Positions 1 to 5,447 of a stretch of DNA of 5,504 nucleotides are shown one piece after another. The position numbers were made by a program, and so were the translations under genes. The DNA comes from Acidobacteriota bacterium (GTDB taxonomy: Bacteria > Acidobacteriota > Terriglobia > UBA7540): NCBI GenBank assembly GCA_021780055.1, contig JAJXZM010000185.1, positions 1 to 5,504 of the forward strand. Direction: 5' to 3'. The notes beneath the pieces are model-generated. The model saw only the letters and a program-made list of their open reading frames with translations. It searched no databases and was not told where the DNA came from. How positions within the stretch are numbered: the first letter of the stretch is position 1; each line of letters starts with the position of its first letter.

Positions 1-99
1 GGCGGCCGCAAAGACCTGGCCGAGGCCGGCGGCAAAAATCCCGAAAAGTTGGACGAGTGTGTCCAGGCGGTGCCGGGGATCGTGGAAAAAATGCTTTGA
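1..99 (+). CDS. alaS: Alanyl-tRNA synthetase, C-terminal end (partial)
   Basis: The frame is open from the first base of the window to the TGA at 97-99 and gives 32 residues beginning GGRKDLAEAGGKNPEKLDE and ending VEKML. The GGR-x-D-x-A-x-AGG signature followed by a short helix is the glycine-rich end of the C-Ala domain of alanyl-tRNA synthetase; the E. coli enzyme ends in a closely similar GGRPDMAQAGG segment. The enzyme charges tRNA-Ala in the cytoplasm, and C-Ala helps join editing and aminoacylation on the tRNA. The catalytic, editing and most of the C-Ala parts lie outside the window. The identification rests on one short but distinctive motif. Confidence 0.88.
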   Translation, partial: GGRKDLAEAGGKNPEKLDECVQAVPGIVEKML

Positions 100-109
100 A
101 AGTTCTGGG

Positions 110-130
110 CTCTGAATTATGAATCCAGAG
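110..130 (+). other. Imperfect stem-loop after alaS
   Basis: CTCTGAATT (110-118) pairs with AATCCAGAG (122-130) around the loop ATG, giving eight of nine base pairs with one A/C mismatch. It lies 10 bases past the alaS stop codon. No run of T follows, so it is not a standard Rho-independent terminator. It could protect the alaS mRNA end, or it could be chance. Confidence 0.25.
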
Positions 131-158
131 ACCTGACGGCCGGTCTGTGCCGGTAGAC

Positions 159-1532
159 ATGAGTCATCCTAAACTGAAACCCGTAGCCTTTTTCGCTGTG
201 CTCATAACTGCAGCAAGCACAGTGGGCGCGAATGCAGAGACGGCTGCGGAGGCGTGGCGCGGCCTGCGGGCCGTCACATGGGATGCTACTGCGACAAGCT
301 GGCAACAAAGCCACCCGCGCGCCAGATGCGTGCGCTTCCCTCACCCGCTCAGCCCCTACCAGGGAGATGAGTACTGGTCGATCGCCTGCGAATCGGATGC
401 CACTGGCTACCTGGCACGGTGGTTCTTTTATGACCTCGATAACCGAAAGCCACTGGCTCCGCGCCTCGAACAGTTTCGCGCCTCCCTTGCCGCGGGTCCA
501 GCCGCGGCAGAAAAAATCGAACAAAAACTGGAAAGGCGGATTATTGCGGTCTACGGCCAGCCTGTCAGCCCTGACCACTCCGGTCTCAGAGAGTTTGGCT
601 CCGCATACTGGAGAAGCATCAGGCTCTGGAGAACGCGCCAGCGTGAGATTTATCTTTACGTCGACAAGCACATCGGCCGTCCGATCACAGTGGAACTCCT
701 GGGCCGGGATCGTCATCTTTTGGATGCACAGGCGGAAATCAGACGGCTTCAGCGTTCCGGAGCTATCACCGGGACGAAGGAGCGTGACTTTATTGATGCG
801 AAACTTGCGCAGCGCCTCCGCCAGAGCTTTCCGCAGCTCGGCGACTTGCTTACTGTAGCACCGCAGAAAGAAGATCGCGCTAGGGTCCTGGACACTTTGG
901 TACGCCTCCTCCGGGAATCGTCAACGGCCGAAGGAGGGGATCGACCCGCGTTAATGATGGCCGCTGATTCCCTGGCGAGCCATCTTTGGTGCAGGTCGCC
1001 TTCCGCGTGCCAAGCGACGCGCAATCACCTGGAAAGTTTCGGCCTGACGTTCCAATGGAGCGAACTCGACGCCCTGTGGATCTATCAGCATGACCTGCTT
1101 TGGCGTGTATGGAAAAATTTCGGTTCTACAAGTTGGGGCAGGTACGCGTTCCTGTTTCTCAACCGGCACGGATGGGACACGAGTGGCCGGTGCACGGCAG
1201 GCCCAGACAGGTTCCGCGCGGTCATCGAGCATAGTGAAGAATTTTTGAAAGAGAATCCATCGCCTCGCCTGCGACTTCAAACGCTTTTCGACCTTGCCAG
1301 AGCTTATGAGACGTGGTGGTCATTGAGCCTGGCCCGAAACGACGATTATGTCGATCCATCCAGATACCAGGCAGGGGCCGAGGCAGCCCGCCAAAAGGCC
1401 ATCAATGCTTATGAACAGATCGTCCGGCTTGCGCCTACAAGCGATTATGCCGCCTATGGCCGGTTGCAAGTCCCCCGGCTGAAGCTCGTTTATGATACGG
1501 GACAGCGGGCGTTTTTCTGCATTTACGACTAG
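159..1532 (+). CDS. Exported protein of unknown function with TPR-like C-terminal part
   Basis: I do not recognise the family. The ATG at 159 gives 457 residues. A GTG at 147 in the same frame adds four residues, and neither start has a clear Shine-Dalgarno sequence. The ATG is preferred because it directly gives a Sec signal peptide: lysines at 5 and 7, a hydrophobic core FFAVLITAASTVG, and an A-x-A site (ANA-ET) near residue 26. The mature protein should act in the periplasm or outside the cell. Its first half is rich in Trp and Arg. From about residue 350 helices dominate, including segments ending in ENPSPR and RLAPTSDYAAYG that resemble TPR repeats. The mature part has six cysteines (about residues 57, 77, 278, 284, 345, 454), an even number that would allow disulfides. 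It reads in the same direction as alaS but has no evident functional link to it. The open frame is certain; the function is unknown. Confidence 0.8.
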   Translation: MSHPKLKPVAFFAVLITAASTVGANAETAAEAWRGLRAVTWDATATSWQQSHPRARCVRFPHPLSPYQGDEYWSIACESDATGYLARWFFYDLDNRKPLAPRLEQFRASLAAGPAAAEKIEQKLERRIIAVYGQPVSPDHSGLREFGSAYWRSIRLWRTRQREIYLYVDKHIGRPITVELLGRDRHLLDAQAEIRRLQRSGAITGTKERDFIDAKLAQRLRQSFPQLGDLLTVAPQKEDRARVLDTLVRLLRESSTAEGGDRPALMMAADSLASHLWCRSPSACQATRNHLESFGLTFQWSELDALWIYQHDLLWRVWKNFGSTSWGRYAFLFLNRHGWDTSGRCTAGPDRFRAVIEHSEEFLKENPSPRLRLQTLFDLARAYETWWSLSLARNDDYVDPSRYQAGAEAARQKAINAYEQIVRLAPTSDYAAYGRLQVPRLKLVYDTGQRAFFCIYD

Positions 1533-1550
1533 AAGTCGTTTTGGTTTTCT
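1525..1550 (+). terminator. Possible Rho-independent terminator at the stop codon
   Basis: ACGACT (1525-1530) pairs with AGTCGT (1534-1539) around the loop AGA and is followed by the T-rich run TTTGGTTTTCT. The stem includes the TAG stop of the exported protein gene. Six pairs with only half G/C and an interrupted T run make it a weak terminator at best. Its place at the end of a gene and before a long gap supports the call. Confidence 0.4.
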
Positions 1551-1668
1551 GCGTCACAACTTTGCAGGGTTTCGGGGAATTGCGCCCCCGGGTCTCGAAT
1601 AGGAGTTGGAGCGCTAAAGTGCTGATCAGAGGCTGAATGTCACAATCCCGAATCGCAAGTAATTTGAG

Positions 1669-1678
1669 GCAAATTTGC
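1669..1678. repeat. Perfect 10-base palindrome
   Basis: GCAAATTTGC reads the same on both strands. A second AATTTG lies just upstream (1661-1666), so the half-motif appears twice in 18 bases. Symmetry of this kind suits a dimeric regulator, but the site is almost 300 bases before the likely promoter of the downstream operon and no regulator gene is in view. Confidence 0.3.
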
Positions 1679-1734
1679 TCGACAGGTGCTGGCCTAGCTT
1701 GATAGCCTTAACAGAGTTTCTCGGCGGTGGCTTT

Positions 1735-1752
1735 TGGGACAAATGGGACAAA
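1735..1752 (+). repeat. Tandem repeat of TGGGACAAA (two copies)
   Basis: Two exact copies of the 9-base unit TGGGACAAA follow each other without a gap (1735-1743 and 1744-1752). Two copies on one helical face are compatible with a protein binding site, but the number is too small to call an iteron array. Confidence 0.5.
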
Positions 1753-1769
1753 AGATGTTATTTTGAAAA

Positions 1770-1851
1770 ACGAACCGGAGTAGTTATTGAAAACAAAGGA
1801 TCGGCACTCAAAGACGAACCGGAGAAACATCAAGCACAATGTAGCCGATCC
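1770..1851. repeat. Paired direct and inverted repeats in the spacer
   Basis: ACGAACCGGAG occurs twice, at 1770-1780 and 1814-1824, start to start 44 bases. Interleaved with these, GGATCGGC (1798-1805) has its exact reverse complement GCCGATCC at 1844-1851, a perfect 8-base stem around a 38-base loop that holds the second direct copy. This could be a small structured RNA, a protein binding region or the remains of a short mobile repeat. The sequence alone does not decide. Confidence 0.4.
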
Positions 1852-1962
1852 GGACCAGGTTCCGCACCCATGAAACCGAACTCGAGCCCGGGCTTTGGAA
1901 GAACGCTCCGGCTGAGGCCTTGCGGCAACACTTGGGAAAAGATGTGGGAATCCTGTTTTTCC

Positions 1963-1991
1963 TTGTTGACAAGGCAAAAGCACGTTATAAT
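1963..1991 (+). promoter_or_regulatory. Sigma-70 type promoter for the hydrolase operon
   Basis: A perfect -10 box TATAAT lies at 1986-1991. The -35 has two readings: TTGTTG at 1963-1968 with a standard 17-base spacer, or a perfect TTGACA at 1966-1971 with a short 14-base spacer. Transcription would start near 1998. The position, about 160 bases before the transglycosylase start and with no terminator between, makes it the obvious promoter for both wall hydrolase genes and implies a long untranslated leader. Confidence 0.6.
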
Positions 1992-1997
1992 TCAATC

Positions 1998-2158
1998 GTT
2001 TTGGACGGTTCCACCCGTCGAAGCTGCAGTTGGCGGGTGGTGTGCCAGACCGTTCCCGCAACATGAGGAGGGGTGAACTGCGGGCCCGGTGGTTTTAAGC
2101 CGGGCAGCGGGAGGGGATGAGTTCCGTTCTCCCACGGCTTTGTGGGAGCTGGATCTCT
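1998..2158 (+). promoter_or_regulatory. Structured 5' leader of the hydrolase operon, possible RNA switch
   Basis: From the predicted transcript start to the preferred ATG the RNA can form four hairpins. Hairpin A pairs CCACCCG (2011-2017) with CGGGTGG (2034-2040), extended inward by four more pairs, two of them G/U; an outer ACGGT (2005-2009) meets ACCGT (2049-2053). Hairpin B pairs CCCGCA (2055-2060) with TGCGGG (2079-2084) and carries AGGAGG in its loop. Hairpin C pairs CCCGG (2085-2089) with CCGGG (2100-2104). Hairpin D pairs CTCCCAC (2129-2135) with GTGGGAG (2142-2148). Hairpin D covers the likely ribosome binding site. Alternative pairings exist: CCCGC (2055-2059) with GCGGG (2107-2111), and GGGAG (2109-2113) with CTCCC (2129-2133). 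This is compatible with translational control. No known riboswitch class was recognised. Confidence 0.45.
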
Positions 2159-2845
2159 ATGCGCAACTGGTTTAAGTCCAAAGTGCCTGCCTTAATTGCA
2201 GCCTGCGTTGTTTTTCTCGCCGGTTACCTGCCGGGTGTGTCTTTACTCCGGGCGGGGCAAATTGCTGCTGTTACATACCAGAACGGCCAGACCGTCTACG
2301 TCAACGCCAATTCGGATGCTGCCGGCGTTCAGCCCGAATTTGATTCGAATACGGGGCTCTTTGTCAGCCCGTCGAACATCGACTCGATCATTGACCGTGT
2401 CTCCAGCCACTACCAGGTAGACCCAAAACTGATCCATGCCATGATCCGCGTCGAATCCAACTACGATCCGTCGGCCGTTTCATCCAAAGGCGCCATGGGA
2501 TTGATGCAATTGATTCCATCCACAGCCCAGCGTTTCGGAGTGCAGAATCCCTTCGACCCCAAGCAGAACATTCAAGGGGGCGTCAGCTACCTGAAGTATC
2601 TTCTGCACCTTTTCGGAGGGGACCTGCCGCTCTCGCTGGCCGCATACAATGCGGGCGAGGAGAGGGTGATCCGGTCCGGAGGCATCCCGGACATCCCTGA
2701 GACCGAGCATTATGTGCGGGCGATTACACATCTTTACCAGTCAAAGAACAGCAGTTCCGCCACAGCTGCGGCAGCAACACGGATTGTGCCGATTGTCCGG
2801 TACGTCGATTCGCAAGGGGTCGTCCACTTTACCAACGCCGAGTGA
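2159..2845 (+). CDS. Slt-type lytic transglycosylase, exported
   Basis: The 228-residue product would cut the MurNAc-GlcNAc glycan strand of peptidoglycan in the periplasm, leaving 1,6-anhydroMurNAc ends. The SLT domain (about residues 74-190) has the family motifs: catalytic Glu99 in RVESNYDP, GAMGLMQL at 111-118, AAYNAG at 161-166 and ETEHYV at 181-186. The N-terminus MRNWFKSK followed by a hydrophobic stretch to about residue 30 is a signal peptide or anchor. Short similar motifs flank the domain, YQNGQTVYVNA before it and YVDSQGVVHFTNA at the very end; both resemble the DUF4124 beta unit found in some transglycosylases. The ATG at 2159 is preferred because GGGAG (2144-2148) lies 10 bases before it and the signal sequence starts there. 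An in-frame ATG at 2117 would add 14 residues, but its GGAGG sits only two bases away. It is first in an operon with the amidase. The family call is firm, the start moderately so. Confidence 0.93.
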   Translation: MRNWFKSKVPALIAACVVFLAGYLPGVSLLRAGQIAAVTYQNGQTVYVNANSDAAGVQPEFDSNTGLFVSPSNIDSIIDRVSSHYQVDPKLIHAMIRVESNYDPSAVSSKGAMGLMQLIPSTAQRFGVQNPFDPKQNIQGGVSYLKYLLHLFGGDLPLSLAAYNAGEERVIRSGGIPDIPETEHYVRAITHLYQSKNSSSATAAAATRIVPIVRYVDSQGVVHFTNAE

Positions 2846-2876
2846 AGGTGCAGCCGTGGCTGGTGGCCAGGGGACA

Positions 2877-2890
2877 AGGTGAACTCACCT
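2877..2890. repeat. Inverted repeat AGGTGA-AC-TCACCT
   Basis: AGGTGA (2877-2882) and TCACCT (2885-2890) are exact reverse complements separated by two bases. The spacing is too tight for an RNA hairpin with all pairs formed but fits a DNA dyad for a dimeric protein. It lies between the transglycosylase stop and the preferred amidase start, which fits a non-coding gap here, although the amidase frame stays open through it. Confidence 0.3.
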
Positions 2891-2937
2891 GTTTATGGGT
2901 AGTTGAAACAACGGCAGCAGCAAGAGGCAGACAAAAA

Positions 2938-5301
2938 GTGATTGCAAAGCGGATAGGATCGAGAAGCGCTGTACTTGCCGGCATTTGTGCTTTGTTCATC
3001 GCCAGCCCAGGCCTGGCTGTGACCCGGCACACAGCGCTTGCCCACAAAGCCTACCAGCACGCAGTGGAACTGCAGCAACAACTCCAGGCCAGGCCCGCTA
3101 AAGTGCGCACTGCTGCGGAATATAAGCGTGTTATCCGCGAGTTCCGCAATGTTTACTACTACGATTTTGCTTACGTCAAGGCGCCGGTTGCAGCCCAGGC
3201 CATGGGAGATCTCTACGCCGAAATGGGCCACCAGTTTCGCGATCCCGCTTATTTCCAGGATGCTATCGAGGCCTACCGGTATGTGGTGTCGCAATACCCC
3301 GGCACCAGCATGGCGCGCGAATCGGCGCTGGCCGTGGGCAAAATCTATCTCGATGACCTCAAAGATCCTGCGCAGGCGGGGGATGCATACCAGTCGTTCC
3401 TGACGAAGCACCCCAAATCACCAGACTCGGCCAACGCGCGAAAAGAACTGAAGGAAATCGCTGATATCGAGGCTGCGAAAAAGGAGCAGGAAGAACGCAC
3501 GGCCAACGCCCCCGAAAGCACGGCCAACACCGCTGACGGGTCGGCCGCGGCGCCCGGCGACGGCCGCGATCGGGACAACAGCAGCCCCAGCCGCCCTTCC
3601 GCCGGCGGACCGGTGGAAGTGACCAACATTCACGACTGGGTGGGACCGAATTACACTCGAGTGGTCATTGAGGCGCAGGGATCCTTCAAGTACACCACGC
3701 TGCGCCTTTCGCACCCGGACCGGATTGTCTTTGATCTGCCGAACACCCGATTGAGCCCGGCGCTGATCAGAAAAGGCATTACAATCAACGGGGCTTTTCT
3801 GCACGATATTCGCGCGGGCCAGTTCAAGCCCGATGTCACTCGAATCGTGCTCGACGTCAAGAACATCAGCAACTTTTCCGCGTTTCCGCTTCCGAACCCT
3901 TTCCGGCTGATTATCGACGTGCGCGGAGTCTCTCCCGAGGTGGCAGAAAACACCCCAGAGCGGGCGAACCATGCATCACTCGCCGGGCATGGTCCCGTGG
4001 AGCAGGCATCCGTCCAGAAGAATGTCCCGGCGTTGAAGCAGCCCGCGGCCCCGCGCGCTATGCCACAGGTTGAGGCAGCCCGGCAAACAGAACCGCCTGT
4101 TCCAAAAACCGCCAGTCCCGCCATTGTCTTCGAAGACCAGAACGCCGCAAAGGCTGCAGCGGAGTCTGCTGGCAGAAATAGCGCGAAACAGCCCACCAAA
4201 GGAAATCCTGAAGCCGCAACAGATCGGAACGATCTGGAAGCTGCAAAACCGAACGCCGAAGCCGCGCGTGACCGTCACATTCAGGAACCTTCAAAGCCAG
4301 CGACGGAAATTGCCTCCAACCAACGCGCCGAGCGGAGGGCAAAAGAAACAACTGAGTCCGCTGCCACCACGCGCCCTCAGTCGGCGCCAAAAGCAAAGGT
4401 TGAATCAGCGTCTGCGCGCGAGACCCCGGTGGCTGTAAAGGATAAGACCGAGCTCGCCGTTGCGCGTCATACCGATGATATTGCAAAACGCGAGATTGCG
4501 GCCGCCGGCAAGGACAACCCGCCAGAAGGCTCCACATTGTCAACCCGGCCGGCATCTCCCATTGAGGACGGGTCGCAGACGCTCACCCGGGCCCTGGGTC
4601 TGAAGGTGGCCCGCATTGTAATTGACCCCGGCCATGGAGGTTTTGATACGGGAACCATCGGGCCTAGGGGGCTGGAAGAAAAGAACATCGTCCTCGATAT
4701 CGGCCTGAGGCTGCGGAAACTCATTGAGACGCGCACCAACAGCGAGGTCTTCATGACCCGCAGCACCGACAAGTTCGTTCCATTGGAAGAACGCACGGCC
4801 ATAGCCAACGAGGACGGCGCGGACCTGTTTATTTCCATCCACGCCAACGCCAGCCACGACCCTCACGTGCGCGGAATCGAAACTTACTTTCTGAACTTCA
4901 CAAGCGATCCTGAAGCCCTGCAACTGGCCGCCCGCGAAAACGCGACATCGCAGGAATCCGTCCACCAGTTGCAAAATCTGATCAAAAAGATCGCCCTCAA
5001 CAACAAGATTGAGGAATCGCAGGAACTGGCGCACGATGTCCAGACCGTGCTCTACAGGCGCATGTCCCACATTTCGCCCGGCATCCACAACCGCGGCGTG
5101 CGCAAGGCCCCCTTCGTGGTTTTGATCGGGGCCAACATGCCCTCCATACTGACAGAAATCTCCTTCCTGTCGAACCCTCGGTCTGAGCGCCTCCTGCGCC
5201 AGCCCAGGTACCGCGAAGACATCGCCAAGGCGATTTTCAGCGGCATTGAGGACTACATCAACAACTTGGGCAGCGTGCGCGTCGCTCAACGGACGCACTG
5301 A
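2938..5301 (+). CDS. N-acetylmuramoyl-L-alanine amidase (TPR-AMIN-Amidase_3, AmiC type)
   Basis: The product is a 787-residue zinc amidase that splits the bond between MurNAc and L-Ala of peptidoglycan in the periplasm, as in daughter cell separation. Parts in order: signal peptide 1-27 (IAKRIGSR, hydrophobic core, SPGLA); TPR-like helices about 35-183; AMIN domain about 226-330, which in AmiC-type enzymes directs the protein to the septum or wall; an Ala/Lys/Glu/Pro-rich, probably disordered linker about 332-553; and Amidase_3 about 555-775. Expected zinc ligands are His566 (DPGHGG), Glu581 (LEEKN) and His635 (SIHAN); the catalytic acid is Glu740 (ILTEISF). All are present. GTG 2938 is preferred because it starts the signal peptide directly and AGAGG lies 10 bases upstream. 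The frame is open back to GTG 2842, which overlaps the transglycosylase stop as GTGA and would add 32 poorly protein-like residues. With its linker it is much longer than E. coli AmiC. Confidence 0.95.
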   Translation: MIAKRIGSRSAVLAGICALFIASPGLAVTRHTALAHKAYQHAVELQQQLQARPAKVRTAAEYKRVIREFRNVYYYDFAYVKAPVAAQAMGDLYAEMGHQFRDPAYFQDAIEAYRYVVSQYPGTSMARESALAVGKIYLDDLKDPAQAGDAYQSFLTKHPKSPDSANARKELKEIADIEAAKKEQEERTANAPESTANTADGSAAAPGDGRDRDNSSPSRPSAGGPVEVTNIHDWVGPNYTRVVIEAQGSFKYTTLRLSHPDRIVFDLPNTRLSPALIRKGITINGAFLHDIRAGQFKPDVTRIVLDVKNISNFSAFPLPNPFRLIIDVRGVSPEVAENTPERANHASLAGHGPVEQASVQKNVPALKQPAAPRAMPQVEAARQTEPPVPKTASPAIVFEDQNAAKAAAESAGRNSAKQPTKGNPEAATDRNDLEAAKPNAEAARDRHIQEPSKPATEIASNQRAERRAKETTESAATTRPQSAPKAKVESASARETPVAVKDKTELAVARHTDDIAKREIAAAGKDNPPEGSTLSTRPASPIEDGSQTLTRALGLKVARIVIDPGHGGFDTGTIGPRGLEEKNIVLDIGLRLRKLIETRTNSEVFMTRSTDKFVPLEERTAIANEDGADLFISIHANASHDPHVRGIETYFLNFTSDPEALQLAARENATSQESVHQLQNLIKKIALNNKIEESQELAHDVQTVLYRRMSHISPGIHNRGVRKAPFVVLIGANMPSILTEISFLSNPRSERLLRQPRYREDIAKAIFSGIEDYINNLGSVRVAQRTH

Positions 5302-5372
5302 CCTGCCGACCCGCCCGATCCGAATGTAGCGTTAGATCGATTCTACCGCGCAACTTGTAGACCTGTTTCCGC

Positions 5373-5387
5373 CCTTGCGCAGCAAGG
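5373..5387 (+). other. Short stem-loop downstream of the amidase
   Basis: CCTTGC (5373-5378) pairs with GCAAGG (5382-5387) around the loop GCA, 71 bases past the amidase stop. No T run follows, so it is not a standard intrinsic terminator. It may still mark the operon end or stabilise the mRNA. The rest of 5302-5430 shows nothing else I can name apart from the small palindrome ACCCGGGT at 5405-5412. Confidence 0.25.
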
Positions 5388-5430
5388 CCGATCCTTCACT
5401 GTACACCCGGGTACCTCCAAGTCGAATTTC

Positions 5431-5439
5431 TGCTATGCT
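5431..5439 (+). promoter_or_regulatory. Possible extended -10 promoter of the last gene
   Basis: TGCTATGCT fits the extended -10 form TGnTATnnT with hexamer TATGCT (5434-5439). No good -35 lies 16-18 bases upstream. Transcription would start around 5446, leaving almost no leader before the ATG at 5448. Support is a single short motif. Confidence 0.3.
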
Positions 5440-5447
5440 AAGGATGG

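Larger units (their letters stand above)
1551..1962. other. Non-coding spacer with short repeats
   Basis: No convincing gene was found here. Open frames crossing the stretch on either strand (for example 1675-2076 on + and 1708-2064 on -) lack a ribosome binding site, are rich in Trp, Cys, Arg and Pro, and run across the promoter and hairpins further on. The stretch is more AT-rich than its surroundings in places. It holds the palindrome, tandem repeat and paired repeats listed separately. I saw no tRNA cloverleaf and no insertion sequence ends. Confidence 0.6.

Noticed and set aside
117..716. 199-residue open frame on the minus strand opposite the exported protein gene.
   Set aside because: It has no start context, motif or domain-like pattern. 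The + strand frame has a clear signal peptide and spans the whole region.
1675..2076. 133-residue open frame on + from a TTG.
   Set aside because: It has no ribosome binding site or recognisable motif, has odd Trp/Cys/Pro-rich composition, and crosses the TATAAT promoter and hairpin A.
2063..2098. Tiny open frame (MRRGELRARWF) in the leader, with AGGAGG at 2066-2071.
   Set aside because: The AGGAGG lies inside the frame after its own ATG, no other Shine-Dalgarno precedes it, and it is too short to judge. A leader peptide cannot be excluded but is not supported.
1998..2158. c-di-AMP (ydaO-yuaA) riboswitch in the leader, suggested by GGGGTGAAC (2070-2078) followed by a hairpin, and by wall hydrolase genes downstream.
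   Set aside because: The conserved 3' block of the class (CCCGUCAGCUAAC and what follows) and a clear GGAACC element are not found in the right order. The local GGGGTGAA match alone is weak.
2159..2221. Lipoprotein signal (IAAC) in the transglycosylase N-terminus.
   Set aside because: The hydrophobic stretch before the Cys is only about seven residues and continues well past it, so the Cys lies inside the hydrophobic core rather than at a cleavage site.
4540..5298. 252-residue open frame on the minus strand opposite the amidase domain.
   Set aside because: It lies fully antisense to a domain with intact catalytic motifs. Its length follows from the high GC content and codon bias of the + strand gene.
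5373..5400. Intrinsic terminator for the hydrolase operon.
   Set aside because: The six-pair stem has no following T run, so it is listed only as a stem-loop.
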